Assembly (NCBI RefSeq): GCF_001039355.2
Contig: NW_019775469.1
Span: 1,012,940-1,076,939 of the forward strand
Direction: 5' to 3'
DNA: 64,000 nucleotides
Source: Lingula anatina
Lineage: Eukaryota; Brachiopoda; Lingulata; Lingulida; Lingulidae
Shown: in pieces, positions 10,872 to 24,401 of the stretch
How the letters are laid out: each line of letters starts with the position of its first letter
How positions within the stretch are numbered: position 1 is the stretch's first letter
Translations under genes and position numbers: made by a program
Notes under the pieces: generated by a model
Seen by the model: the letters and a program-made list of their open reading frames with translations, nothing else
Told to the model about the DNA's origin: nothing
The model's database searches: none

Positions 10872-13656
10872 ATGCCGTCGATAGATACAGAGTAAGATTC
10901 AAACTCTATTTTAGCGCTTGATAATTTAAATGTTGTGACACGTTACAACTTTTCACGTTTATGTTACATAATTCTTCATTTTTGTAATGTTTTAGCACGT
11001 CAATCAGCTGGGCTGACCAAGTAGAAGCCGGCGAAGAAGGTAAGTCACTTTTAATTTTTGCCATATGGCATGTCTTCATTTCTCTGTTTTGACCGGTTTG
11101 TTTAAGATGTCACACTCTCGATAACTTGTTTGCCTTTGCATTATTCGTTTTGACCATGTTTTCCCTCCACATCCGTCCTATTATTTGTCTTGTCGTTTTC
11201 TGCAATCCCTTTACTGTCAGTGTCGGCGCCGTTAGTGATGGATTCGTGTTACCGAGTGTATCCAGATTCTCCAAACTGGCATCATTTTATTCTTTTGTGT
11301 CAAAAAACCACATGTGCTTTGTTATTATGTTGCATATTTTATTCACAAGTTTGATTTGGTTTTATTTATTAGAGATTGTTTTATGTTTTTCACCCTAAGG
11401 GACAAGTCACTGATCAGTGACATGTCAAAGGGCATGTTTAATTATTGAGTGCATTGCAGTGTGAAAATGTAGGAAGAGAAAGATGTCTGTAATTTGTGTC
11501 GCTTCAATTCAGATGATCTTCCACCTCCATCTGAAGATTATGATGAGGCAACTGGTATTAAGAAAGTCACAGAGTACAAGATTAATGAAGATGGAAAGAA
11601 GGTGAAGGTAAGAGAAAAATAAATTTCAAGCAGCAGATGTGCACACATGCACTGATTGCTGATACTTTATTCTAAAAAACAGGGTACTGTGATATTAATT
11701 TCATTGTTTTGAAGTTTTATCAACAAAGCATTGTATGAAAATATTTTTTCACAGTTGATGTATGTCTTTTTATTCAAAAAATTCCAAGTAACAAGACAAT
11801 ATTACTTAAAATAATTCATGGTGTTGATTCAGAAGTTTTAGAAAGTTTGCCTTTATTTTGGAAAATTTAATGTTCTGAGTTCTTGTGAGTGAAAAATAAC
11901 AAATCTTTAAAAGTTAGAATATTGCAGAAAGTCAGTTGTTTTAAAAAATAGTAATATGTGATTGTATGCAAATGAACCCATTTATATCATATGTTAGGTT
12001 GTCAAGACATACAGAGTGGAGACACGCAGAGTGTTCAAGACCATTGCCAAAAGAAAGGTATGCACTGCATGTCTTTGTTTAATCTCCCTTCATACCATGT
12101 GGAAATGCTTTTGAAAATATTGAATATTAAATAATACATTAATGCAAAATGCACATGGCTGGGTCTTTTGTTCTTGATATTCTCCAAATTATAAGTCAGC
12201 ATGTGTAGGTGAAATCCACTCGTTGTGCATCCATCAATATTGTAATTAACCCATGCATTGATTTTTTTTTTTTCATTGAATAGTAATTTATTTTTTATAA
12301 GGTAAAGAATAAAAAAAGCACTGCCATTAAAAAAAAAAAGAGAGGTAGATTCGATAACCCTTTCTTAGTCTACATGGTCAAGTTTTTTTTTTTTTAAATT
12401 TATTTTTCATTTTATTTATTTATTTTATTTTAGACTTGGAGGAAATTTGGTTTAGCTGCCAATGACCCCCCTGGCCCCAACCCGGCCAACACAGTGCTAG
12501 GAGAGGAGGTCTACATGGTGTTTGTACACAATAAAGAGGTAAGTGGACCGTTTTAGATGTTGTGCCTTTTTTTTGTCCAGGAACGAAATAGTAATAGCCA
12601 CATTTTTCTGTATGATTGAAGCAAATTTTAGATATTCTGCTATCACAGTGGGTAGCTGGGGTGAATATTTTGCATGATTGTGGACCAACATTCTAGCTTA
12701 TTTACAGCTGATATTTTGCCTTTCAGAAAAATGCATTTGTGCTTTAAGCATTGGGTTTCCAGTGACTTGATGTTGAATATGTTCAGTTTTTACCAAGATG
12801 TTATTTAAGATGTGCTTTTGGAAACATCTCCTACACATATTATTTTATCAGGGTGTATATTTTCATTATCTTTCACAAGTAAAAGGTGGACTTTCAAACT
12901 GTTGTGTATTTTCTTTCCGTATTTTATATCAGTAATCATATACACTGTGTTATGATACCTTAATTTCTAGGTACAAGATGACAGTGAGGAAGATCCTCTG
13001 GCCAAGTTAAAGGGACAGAAACTGGTCTCCTGTCGTATTTGTAAAGGTGACCATTGGACCACAAAATGTCCTTATAAGGACACACTTGGTCCTATACAGG
13101 TAGGCACATATATGTGAGCTTGAAAAGTCCTGTAGAAAAAAACTCTGAAGATAGTTTTTGGTATGTGATATTTGTTGTATTCTTTATAGATAAGAAATAA
13201 TTTACTACCTACTATGTTGCAGTCTACAAGAAGATTTATAAATTTTGTCTTGGCAGATAGTTTGGCCCAAACTAAGTCAATGCAGGCATAACATATTGAT
13301 TGAGATTTTGGTTTGTATTTGCCTCGTTGTCAATCACTTACTTTGAAAAATCTAATGAGATGTTTGGGCAGAAGACCTGATTTTTGTACATGGATTAAGT
13401 ATCTGGTTTTCCACCAAAGCAGATTGAAATTGTACTGAGAAATCGTCACATGGCAGTGCTAACTTTACATGATAATATTGTAGGTACATCTTCCCCAAAA
13501 TAGCAGCATACTTTGGGAACTCATATTTTTTAGGATTGTTTAAAAGTTTTAGTCCCAACCAGTCTCGTCTGCTGGCTCTGCCATACAAATCTGCTCACTC
13601 CGGCTGGTGGTACAATACCCAAAAGCAGTATATTCTCTCTGATTCTTTAGTTACTA

Positions 13657-13687
<31 letters not shown>

Positions 13688-15789
13688 TATTATTATTAAT
13701 GTTATTTTAGGAAACATTAGCAGAAGGAGACAAGGCTCCAGGAGACTCCTCTCAGCCGGCACAGCCTGCACCAGTCCCTCCTCCCAAAGTGGGAGGCAAA
13801 TATGTACCTCCCAGTCTTAGAGAGGGGGCAAAGACAGGCAAAGGAGATTCCATGCTGCCCAATAAAAGAGGAGGTAGTTATAACGCTGAAATATGATCAT
13901 TTCATACAAGGTATTTCCCAGGATTGGGGGTACCGGCCAGCCAAAATTACCATGGGTGACCTGTAATTTCCTGAAAAATTTAGGGAGTCCAAGTATGCCT
14001 AAAGCCGTCATTTTTCCAAAAAAATCCATTAGCTATCCGGCCATCTTTGAAAATGTAGGCCGTTCAGTTACGCTGGTGGCCATCCTACCAGCATCACTGA
14101 ACGGCCTATATTTTTAACGGCTGGACGGTTCGCTGGGAAAACCCTTGATTTGATAACATAACGAAATAGAAAAGCGCTTGGAGAGTGCAAACCTGAACTA
14201 AGACGGCACAATTCTCTTTATTATTGATAAACGGGTCAGTTTATGGATCAGCAGCAAAGTCTATTGAATGAATATCCCATTTCTAACCTATCCTTTTATA
14301 ATCAAAATTCATCCATAAGTTTTTGAGTTAGGTTGTGAACTAGTAAAGCAACAACAGCAAAGCAAAAAAAATTTGGTAGAGGTAAACAGGTAAACATCCT
14401 GTGTTGTATTACTCTTTTATTAGTGAGATTGGATTCATTTTCTCTTTAGAAAAGAAAGATAGAGGGAAGGCAATTTATATATAAAGAAAAAAATACTGAT
14501 TTTCAATTAAATTCATTAATTGATGAATATTTTTACAATAAAGTGCATGTAAAAGGAATTTTTGGTGATATATACTTCATAAATTAATATATTTTCTCAA
14601 TCTTTTCCCAGATGAAGCTGCAACGATCAGAGTGACCAATCTTTCGGAAGACACACGGGAAGCAGATCTTCAAGAATTGTTCCGGCCATTTGGAGCAATA
14701 TCCAGGATATACCTGGCAAAGGATAAAAATACAGGGCAATCAAAGGTAGGGTAACAGCCTTGGAAATGTCTGTATTAAATTATTGTATGAATTTTTAAAT
14801 TAAAGAACTAAAAATAATCAATGCTCACAAGCTGGAATAGTTCATTTGATATGTTACAGCTGTTTGTTTTGTTATTTTTGATTAACAGTACTCTAAAGCA
14901 TTTCCAAAAATTGCAGTTTAAATAGGCAACATAACAACAGAAAATGCCTTTATATTTGCTGTGATCATCTTATTAAATTGGTGTGTGGTGTAAGAATGGC
15001 TAGATGGCTAGTGTTTTTTAAAACTCCTCAATCAGTTTTTACTGCATGTTTAATGAAGCATGTCTTTGTCTTCAGGGTTTTGCCTTTATAAATTTCCACC
15101 GAAGAGAGGATGCTGCTCGAGCTATAAAAGGAGTATCTGGATTTGGTTATGACCACTTGATCTTGAAGGTTGAATGGGCAAAGTAAGTACAGGGTATACA
15201 TATTGGAATATGTTTGAGGCCGGGTGTTTTCATGTGTGTAAACATTATTATTTGTGTGTGTGTGTCGGGGGAGGGGGGGGAAGGTGTGTATCTAAAGGGA
15301 AATTAATGAAAGTAGTAAATCTGATGGACTTATTTGCCAGAATATTTCTGATAAAAAAGTGAGGTATTTCCGGTCATTTTTAAACAAAAAAAATGTTAAT
15401 AATGTTAATGTTAATATGAAACTTAACATAATTGCAGTTTTTATGTTGCATGTAAGAAAATAAGTTGTTCATCTGGAAAGTTTATCCCTGCCTTTGATAT
15501 TTAAGAATTTCATGCTTGAAAATATTTTGCCAGATAAGGGATCAATAGGTATTTATGTATTGAACAATACCTGATCGTTTTACAGTGAACCACTTTTCAT
15601 TAAAGGATAATAACAGGCTCATGTTATTTCCTGATAATTCATGAGGTCGATTATGTCACAACAATACCTGTGGTTTTCCCTTGAAATGCTGTCTGCCCAT
15701 TTTTGTCTGTACAAGCAAAATTTTTAATCCTAGAATCCTTGATGTCTGTTTGTCTTAGGGCTGGTGGATTGAATTATCAGGCAATTTAA
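10872..15789 (+). CDS. EIF3G: Eukaryotic translation initiation factor 3 subunit G
   Basis: Ten exons join in phase at GT-AG sites: 10872-10891, 10996-11039, 11513-11607, 11998-12057, 12434-12538, 12971-13099, 13711-13873, 14612-14745, 15076-15182 and 15759-15789 (888 nt, 295 aa; human 320 aa). The product is the RNA-binding g subunit of eIF3, acting in 40S recruitment, scanning and reinitiation in the cytosol. Features in order: SWADQVE near the N-terminus; [14 protein letters not shown]; a zinc knuckle [13 protein letters not shown] (C129, C132, H136, C141); GKYVPPSLR; and a C-terminal RRM (about 210-288) with RNP2 IRVTNL and RNP1 KGFAFINF, ending [13 protein letters not shown]. Intron 7 contains a MITE. 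The first coding exon is only 20 nt. The divergent C10 partner shares the promoter. Confidence 0.97.
13907..14147. mobile_element. hAT-like foldback MITE in EIF3G intron 7
   Basis: Ends CAAGGTATTTCCCAG and, inverted, CAAGGGTTTTCCCAG form terminal inverted repeats of a 241-bp element. It is flanked by the near-perfect 8-bp direct repeats ATTTCATA (13899-13906) and ATTTGATA (14148-14155), as expected for a hAT-type target duplication. An inner hairpin at about 14058-14109 (TAGGCCGTTCAGT against ACTGAACGGCCTA) strengthens the palindrome. There is no transposase frame, so it is non-autonomous. It starts only 33 nt past the exon 7 donor. Confidence 0.78.
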
Positions 15790-17022
15790 AAGTGGAAAAC
15801 TCCTTCCTGCTTCAACCACACATTTTGTTTGTTAATGAAATATTTCTTTTGATTGTGGAAAGTTGAAATGACAGGTTTCAAATTGTGTGCCCATTAGCCA
15901 TCTTCCAAATGAGAGGTATCATAAATCAACACATTTATTGATATTTTTGAGATGTTCTTCTTGAATTGTTCACATTTGGGGTTATTGTTCTGCTGACTGA
16001 ATCCTTTGATTAATTGATGTAATATCATAAAACTTTTTACAGCTTTGCACTGATTGTTTTGTTTTGTAAGGACATTTCTGAATTTGTCATCTATCTGTTC
16101 CAAAGTTTCCAATATTTTGGCATATATATTCTTGTCTGTAGGGAAAAGAATAGCAGGCAGCATAGCTATGTTTTGATATATCTTGATAGAAATGAATTGT
16201 TACGGCAAATTTTATGTTCCCAAAATGTATTTGAATCAAAATTGAAGAACAGTAGTAAATTGTCAGAACAGAAGGACATTGTTTGTACAAATCAAGTGTG
16301 CAAACGATGATCAGAGATAGTGTTATGATTTGAATGATAAAATGAATATTATCAATTATTGCCAATTAAGCCAATAATGTACAATGTAAATGAGGTTGAC
16401 GTTGATGCTGACATTATATAATGTGAGGATTGAACACGTATTAGCCGGTGAACTTGATTTTCCCCTTAAATTTCTATGCTGAGTTTTCTATTGAATGATA
16501 ATGATATATATATAGTGGTGGGGGATGTATCTTCTTTATGCTGCCTCCTTATTTTATAATGTCTTTTTCAGTATACGTTTAAATTACTTACATATTTTGT
16601 TTATTTTTAATTCCTAATTTATGTCCATTATTTGTTTGTATGACATAATCACTCCTTACCTGACGGTGACAAATTTTGTTGCTTTCTTGCATGACTCTTT
16701 TCTAAGCACAAGATATTTGGAGTGCATAATCTCCAACCTTATATAATGCATTGGTATTATAAATGTTGGAAACAACTTCTAGCTACAGTTTATTGCTTTG
16801 TATACATATATTGATTTAACCGTTTGAACCACAGTAAGAAACGACTGGTATTTTACTGAGCTGGCAAATGTAATTGCTTAGGGTCATTCCGCCTCTCTGG
16901 GTGACTAAAAACTTCCCCTGCCTCAAAGATTGACAAATTGCTGGTTTAATTAAATGGTTGTTTTGTCTGGCGATCCCATCACCGCTGTCTGTTTTGCGCC
17001 ACGTTCGATTACAATTAAGTGA

Positions 17023-17028
17023 TCAATA
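17023..17028 (+). terminator. First AATAAA downstream of EIF3G
   Basis: No AATAAA was seen between the EIF3G stop (15789) and this one, giving a possible 3' UTR of about 1.25 kb. Another AATAAA sits near 17682. Neither is tied to a transcript end by the sequence alone. Confidence 0.3.
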
Positions 17029-17049
17029 AAAGGTACGGGCAACTTCTGA

Positions 17050-20000
17050 AAGAGATGCCAGACCTTATTGCTGTGTAAATGTCATGGAATGATGGTATTA
17101 ACCCTGCAACATCAACAGCTGAAAAAAAAAAGAAATTCAGGATGTAGTGTAAAAGTCGATTCAAAAGTATTTGAGGAAAATCCATTATATCATAGCATAG
17201 TTTTAAATCAGTCGACTGGGATTGGGGGAGTAATAAAGGACTTGGTAATAAGTGTTTTTCCAGACGTTTTGGTCGTTTATTTAGCGTAGAGATTTTTTGG
17301 GAGCCTTGTTTATAATTTCTAGATAACTGCTTTGCTTTGCATGAAGTGTAGAAATTTTTCACTGAATGTGTTTATAATTTACATTTTAAATATTAAATAC
17401 ATATCATATCATATGGTTTGATGTGCTTCGTAATTTTATTAGAGGAGATTCAAACTGATTGTAAGTTGGTCTTTGTTTGAACGACTTTCAANGGGGGGGG
17501 GGGGGGTCAAACAAACGAACCTTCCTTGTTGTCGGGAAAATATCCGCTCTAGTAAAATATTGATCTAAGCACACGAATTACGTGGTTAAAACGTCCACTT
17601 TCTCACAACCGCCCGCCCCCTCCCCCCTCTCCCTCTTTCCTGTCTTTTGAAAATGCTGCCTACGGGCCTGATGTATAAAAGTAATAAACGTTCATTTGTC
17701 CTTGTTTGAACTGCTTTTATTGCATACAAGTAATAAAACTTATTGTTTATTATTTCAGACCGTCGGGCACACAGTGAGTGCAGTTAAACTGAAGAGATCT
17801 GCTTACTATGGCATCTTCCAATTTGAGGCAACTTCAAAGACATTCGCAGTCATTTATTTTCTTCATTTATTATCTTCAAGTACATTGACAAAATTACATT
17901 TTTCGTAATACTGGGTGTAAAAGAATAAATGTGTAAGATTATTCAGATTATTCATTAATTTAAATGGAACCAAGTGAGTATGGATACACAGGAATAGTTT
18001 TTTCCTTTGTTTTTGGATGAAATCGCAGTCCTCCTCATTAAGTGCATTGCTAACTCCTGTAATTAAAACACATTTCCCCAAGGAAGGATACTTTGTACAA
18101 GAAAATTAACTCGAGGCCGAAGAAAAGGAAAATTTGTGTAAAGCTGTAACATCGCATAGGATGACTTTGGTGGGAGGATCCTTGGTTCTCTATATCGCAT
18201 CATTATCGCTAAAGTGAGTTTATTTCTACTAAGACAAATGGATTTGGCGAAGAGTAACTCGTATTTGCGCCAATTTTTTTCCAAATAAATACGGAACTTT
18301 GAAATGAATGTCTTATCATCCTAGCACCTTGCTGTTGGCACTCTTTAATGCATTTTATGGTGAGGCCCGCATTGAATGAATGTACGATCTAGACCCGCGT
18401 ACTTGCGCCCAAAAATAAAAAAATATCTAGGAATTTATCGGGGTTTTTTTACTTATTAGTAGAATACCTGTGAAAGGTGCGAAATGTCGAATGGTCACGT
18501 GATCAGATAGGAAGAAAGTCCGGTATTGACTTTGATCCAAAATAATAATATTATATACCTTGCTCTTTCTTTATTTATATTACTTTAAAAAAGCGAATTG
18601 GGCAATCTAAAAATTTTTCAGAATAATGTTATATTTCGAAATATATTATAAAAGTGTTCAATATAGAAATAATAAAACTTTGTTAGTATGGCATCTTTCT
18701 TCTCGCCCCCAAAAATATGCAGTCGCAAAAGAAATAAATTGCCGTTGGGGTTTCTGCAAATTACGTCGGAATGACCGTTACTTCGTTATGGAATGGAGTT
18801 ATCAACTCGTGCTACTTCAATCCTATCGTCTTTTATTGTCCACGCTAATGGTCCGTTTAATGGCAGTTGACATTTTACTTGCCCTTTTTGGATCTCACTC
18901 ACTACATGGTTTCATTTTGATCATTGTCATTGTAGAATTTGATTAGTGCCTGGCGTTTCTTTCATTTTTCTCGTCATTCCCTGTTAGCGGTTTTAAGGTT
19001 TTCTGCATATTGCTGTTTTTTCATTCCTTTTTTCCTTTTTTTTTTCACTTTCCACAACAGATAAAATTTATTTAAATGGCTTTGTCCGTTTATTAGTGTG
19101 GATTTTACATTTAATATTTGAGTTCTATTAAGGCTGTTCAATCAACTGAAGATTTTGTGCATTTTCTAGTTCAGAGATGATGACGAAATTTCCAAAATGA
19201 AAATGAAATACAAATGACGAAATTTAATTCACACTATTAAATCATAACGCGTGACCTTGACTGAGGCATATTAGCGTGTGACCTTGACTCGAACAACTTG
19301 GAAATGCCCGGTTTCCATACAGGGAAAAACAAGTAGATTAACTTAAACGCTTTCATTGCAGTCGATACATTAATAGAACCGGTTTTATAAACCAGAAAAT
19401 CTTTTCAAAATAAAGTCACACACGCCCGTGACTGGCGACAATATGTATCACGGGTCAAAGAAGTTTTACCGGAGAAATTCCAACTCTGCGTATTTGTCCA
19501 GCTCAATTACCGGTGAGTTGGATAACGGTCGATACTTGGATTAAAATGCCCAGAATGCGATTGTTCTTGGGTCAATTGTGCATCAACGTCTTCGTAACAT
19601 GATATAGCGGTCTCTTTGTACCGCCGCTAACCTTGTCCTGTACAAATTTACCTCGCTTGGCAAAACTTGTTCCAGATTGTTTTCCCACGATGAAAAATAT
19701 AAGCGAAACTGTTATTATGATCGAAGAAGTTTATTTCACTTGCAATATGTATGCTAGTATATCTGTAAAGATTATGAAAAAAAGGACAGATATACGTACA
19801 GTATTCCATTTGAGAAATGTTAAAAAGAGGCCAATCTTACTTCAAAATGTGAAATGTAAAATTCTAAGTAATAAACAGACAAAGCCATTCAAAGTAAATT
19901 TTATCTGCAGTGGCAAGTAAAAAACAAAATTAAAAAAAAAATTAAATTCAATCTTCAAAACTGTTGTTCATTGCAAGTTATTTTTCTTCAAATTCTAAAA

Positions 20001-21040
20001 ATTACGTTTAGATGACTTAAGTTTAAATATTAGTTGCTCGGTATTGATACATGTCACTCCGAGTTCGTGTCATCGGTAGTGGTGGGTTCCTTTTTCACAG
20101 AATAAAATTATGTTGTGAATGAGGAATTATTGAATAAACACAAGTAAACTTTCCCCAAAGCTGCTTAACTTTTGTAAAGAAATAAGATCGGCGCATACAA
20201 TGAAGCTCGGAAGAAGATGGAGACAAGAGACGCAAATAAGTCGATGCCTCCAGACATCCCCAGATAGTAACTCGTCTGGGCACTAACCTTGGTTTTACGT
20301 GTCGGGTGCTGTTTTGCGAAATGAATTAAACGAAATATAACAAGGAATGGTAATAGTCAAGAAATCGATTTGCAAGAGGCAAAAATGGCGCAAAACACTG
20401 ATGGCTATATAAAGCGGTTATTTTCCCATAAATTACCATATTCAAACAGGACACATTATTTCAATGCCTTTATAATAACGGCACAAATACACCTACGCTA
20501 CAGACCAAAAAGAAATGAAAGGGAACAAGGCACGTGTATTTTAAAAATGACAACCCATGGTTTTTCGCAGACCGGAAGGAGGGATGGCGCGCGGATTTGT
20601 GTTTGCTCAGAGATTAATAACAAAAACCTCCCACTGATCAATAATTGTCCTTGTTTTATGTCGACTAAATCATATTGTGAGGAAGTGCAAGGAAACCAAA
20701 TGCGCGTATAAAGTATAAAGGGAAATCAAAAATCATCAGTAAATATTATTCGATTTCCAGAATAAGCATTATGATTTGATTGCTGTAGGAAATTGACGTC
20801 TGTTTCAGGAGACAAGCCTTTTTCTGTGCCAAAATGACGTGGGAATTGTTGATTTACTCAGGGAGACATGTTACAAATAGGAAGATATGAAAAGTTGAGA
20901 GATTTTCTCATACAATAATTGGTCTTACCGTACGAGCAAATATTAAATAATAAAATCAAGGAATTCAGCGAAAGGGTAGCTGGATAAATGATTAATCTGA
21001 ATGCCTTTTTTCTCTATAACTTTTAAACTGCTCCAAAAGA
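17050..21040. other. Gene-poor interval
   Basis: Several 60-115 codon open frames occur (for example 18626-18946 and 20370-20711), but none has recognisable motifs, plausible splice borders or coding-like composition. A poly-G run with an assembly N lies at 17492-17506. Confidence 0.5.
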
Positions 21041-21041
21041 C

Positions 21042-21212
21042 CAGTGGCGGATTTAAGGGGGACCTCTTGATATAAGAATTTTGAAGAGCTGAATCGTAGT
21101 TCTAAATACGAAATGGCACCATTTGCCCTTCAAGATACCGAACCCGACACCAAGGGGCAAGGGTTGGCGTCGCATCCGAGGCCTGCCGTTCTTAAAAAAA
21201 CTGGACAGTAAG
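21042..21212 (+). mobile_element. GGCGGAT-family MITE, copy 1
   Basis: Starts CAGTGGCGGATTTAAGGGGG and contains TCGTAGTTCTAAATACG, GCACCATTTGCCCT and TCGCATCCGAGGCCTGCCGT. These are shared in order with the copies at 37.3 kb and 43.5 kb. This copy lacks the inverted right end and part of the left flank. Confidence 0.7.
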
Positions 21213-21951
21213 GAAGTGTTACATTTCATGATTGATTGCATTTGAGGGAGCATCTGCTAGAGCTGTAACATTCTTATCCTTTCATTCCTTTTATGCACAC
21301 TGAGGTGAATTTTTCTTCATGACAAGTGCGATCACACCCGCCATAGTGAATTCAGTATCTTTCAGTATTTTTCTTGAGATTTTTAAAGCATTTTTGCTGT
21401 TCTGCATGACACACAACTGCATTCGTTCACTTGTGCTGCTCTTAATTAAGAGTCAATCTAACAATTTCCGATTTAAGGTCGTCTAAGAAAATTGGCCCGC
21501 GAAGAAGTTGTCGACACATTTTATTATCCGAAGCAACTTTGTGGTCGTGACTTGTCTGACTTTCTTTCTTTTTTTTTTTTTTTTCTTTTCTCAGTATTCA
21601 CATTTGTGGAAGTTTTGTTTTCCGCTTGAATTAATTCCTGAAGTCTTCTAATGTCTGAATGCGGCACTGCATGAAATTTGTAAACACATCTATCAAGCGA
21701 CACCAGGACGAAGCCGGCTTTTCACTTTGGTCAAAAGCAGACGTTGTGTGGAACGCTCAACCCTCGCGGGACCGGTACATTAACCCGTACGTAGCTTGAG
21801 GCGAACGCCGGACGTGGCAGCTCATTTCATTAGCGACTGTGAACTGTTTTATGGCATTTCAGTCATAGTTTCTGCTTTGTGTTCTCTTTAGAGAACCCCC
21901 ATATAATCATTTGGCACTCACTGCTTTACGTGGTTTAATTTAACCAGACCA

Positions 21952-22174
21952 GGCCCCAGTCTCACAAAAAAAAAGTCAGTTCCCTGGCTTATTTGACTAG
22001 GATTTACACGAGAGTGCTGTTACACTGCTACTGATAGGGTAAGATGTGCCCATGTGACTATGTAACCTCGGTAATTTAAATTTTAAAAAAAGTTCTCTGA
22101 CTAAGAAGTTAGAAGACTTAGAACTTTTAAAAAGTTCTTAGTCAGAGAACTTTTTTTTCTGTGAAACCAGGGCC
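21952..22174. mobile_element. GGCCC-ended foldback MITE
   Basis: Left end GGCCCCAGTCTCACA and right end TGTGAAACCAGGGCC are inverted repeats. Inside, AAGTTCTCTGACTAAGAA (about 22090) is inverted as TTCTTAGTCAGAGAACTT (about 22135), a strong hairpin. There is no open frame. I saw no clear target duplication. Confidence 0.65.
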
Positions 22175-23040
22175 AGAATATCAGCAGCAACTTCGATTGC
22201 GTGCCAAGAAAACTAATTTCATGTTCTTTTCAGTCCTGAAGCACCGATCTGTGTAAGACGAACAGTCGTGGGATTAAATTGCAAAAAAAAAGAATATTGT
22301 CTTGAATGGTAATTTTTTATATATATGCTCGATTTTTGTAGCGTTTCTCAACTGAATGCTTGGTAATGGGATAGTATAGGAAATAGAAGATACAGAAATG
22401 AAAAAAGATTTTCTGCTCTGCTGCACAAAGCCTGGGTTTATTAGATTGTCTCTACCACAAACTCCGTACTGGATGAGTGTTATTAAAGTAGCTAAAGGTT
22501 TTTTCATTTTTGAAAGTTATTTTCAATGTTGCCGAGGCACAGGCAGCCCAAAACTGACAATGACACTGAAACATGGCAGTTAAAAGTTTTTATTTCAAAT
22601 TGGAAGAAAAGTTTTGTGTATTTGTTATGACAAATCCGACTGACGAAAGGTCATACGATTGTGATGAAATAAGTTGATTCATTGCAGTATTAATAATTGG
22701 GAGAATTAATTGATTTGCTACGCAACATTAATAAATTAATAGATTAATAACAGCTGAAACTTTTAATAGTAACTTCACAAAGAAATCGGTTTAAACGCTA
22801 AAATTTCTTGTTTATGAAGCCGTGTTGCCCTTCCACATGTCCGTTTGCCAAAAAGTCCAAATACTTTGTCCACTTGATAAAGTCGACGTTGAACTAGTAT
22901 TGGTCTAAGAGCGCTTAACATGCGACTGACCCATAGTAAATCGCAACTGACATGCCTCAATTGGCCATCATCACCACTGACAGTAACTATGACTATTAAT
23001 TGCATCGCAATTTGTTTTTTCAACTTTTTAATTAAAAACC

Positions 23041-23131
23041 CGGTATAAAACGGGGTAAGCAGTATTTATTTATTTATTTATTTTTATTTTTATTTATTTT
23101 TTTTTTTGTTTTTTTTTTTTTTTTTTTTTTG
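23041..23131. repeat. (TTTA)n and poly-T low-complexity tract
   Basis: TTTA repeats grade into a poly-T run that directly abuts the palindromic MITE starting near 23141. Such T tracts are common insertion neighbourhoods. Confidence 0.85.
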
Positions 23132-23140
23132 TAAAACGCA

Positions 23141-23340
23141 TCTAAGAACGCATTCAGAACAGCGAACTAATAACAGATCTGCGGATCAAATATGGCCACC
23201 CACTAAAAAGCTTGCCGCTTAATTCCCGATTAGGGTCTGAATAAATTTCCTGCGGGAATTACTCAACAAGCATTCAAGTGGGTCGGCCATACTTGATCCG
23301 TGGATCTGTTAGTCCGCTGTTTTGAATACGCTCTAAGACG
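23141..23340. mobile_element. Palindromic MITE with ATCAAATATGGCC arm, copy 1
   Basis: The left arm (TCTAAGAACGCATTCAGAAC, then CAGATCTGCGGATCAAATATG) is inverted at the right as CATACTTGATCCGTGGATCTG, then TTGAATACGCTCTAAGA. Arms are about 60 bp, with no coding capacity. The outer sequence TTGAATAC and the inner ATTTGATCCGTGGA recur in the element at 48.3-48.6 kb. Confidence 0.75.
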
Positions 23341-24201
23341 GCTAAATTTCGGCGAGTTCCAGCCTGTCCGCTCTTTACGGCTCTGTCACGTATAAGGATC
23401 ATATGGCATGAATTATACATGTGTACGCACAACTTTGAGCGTATAAAATCACCCTCTTTCCAGCGTATATAATTGAAGACTTTGATAGCGTGTGAACTTG
23501 TTTTTCTACATGCTCAGAACATTTTGTCTCCATCCGGGTTTCGAACGCACACCAAGCTTTACCTCTGCATTTGAGACGTGAGTGTAACGTAAGTGTAACG
23601 AAGCCCTGCGTTTGTTTGCATATGGCCAATTTTTGTCATATGCCACTTCTATACGCTAGGTGGGCCTTTGCACTGACCGTGAGTGCAAAGAAAGGTACTA
23701 TCAGCGCACGTCTCAGGGCATAAACGAACGTCTTTGTAAAATCAATACTCAACGAATTACGAGTCCGACCCATCCTTGGTAAAGAAATCACATCTCGCTT
23801 AATCATCTTCGAGCAGAATAATTGTTGTCATATTTGCTGTAATCTTACTACATACTCATTACTTTGGATCGTTCCACTCAATGATATCAGAAAATCTCGA
23901 TCGTATCCGAGTTCACAGAATAAAAACCCTGTGGAGCAAAGAACGAACGAAGGCTTATATGTATTCAAGACCAACCAAGAACGTTCGGAGCGTGTATCGT
24001 TGCCCCTAGGGTGAGAACAAAAACAACCTAAATCAAAAGTGAATAACAATCTCCTGTCAAGTTTCGAAACCACTTAAGCCAGTAATTCGTTTTCGATGCA
24101 TCAAACGTCGATCGCGGTCTCGGACGAGTGGTGTTGATCTTCCGATATAAGTCGACTGCAAGAGAACGTCTACAAGGATTAATCAGTACTTTAATCCTTC
24201 T

Positions 24202-24205
<4 letters not shown>

Positions 24206-24241
<36 letters not shown>

Positions 24242-24362
24242 AAACATAATCTCACCACTATTTCTTTCTTTTTTTCTTTGCTTTTTGGTTTTCGGATTTG
24301 TAAAAACACACCTCGATTTTAATGATCAGTCTGTCTCGAGAAATAATAATAATAATAATAAA

Positions 24363-24398
<36 letters not shown>

Positions 24399-24401
24399 TG
24401 T
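24206..24401. repeat. Poly-T run and (AAT)n/(ATT)n palindromic microsatellite
   Basis: A poly-T stretch of about 35 nt occurs near 24206-24240. At 24342-24399 an AAT run switches to an ATT run, so the two halves are complementary and can fold on themselves. Confidence 0.9.

Noticed and set aside
16059-16365. Open frames on both strands 3' of EIF3G
   Set aside because: They lie in the AT-rich presumed 3' UTR, overlap each other, and show no domain or conserved composition.
17015-17362. 115-codon minus-strand open frame
   Set aside because: Mixed composition with a poly-T derived FFFF run, no splice or start context, no recognised motif.
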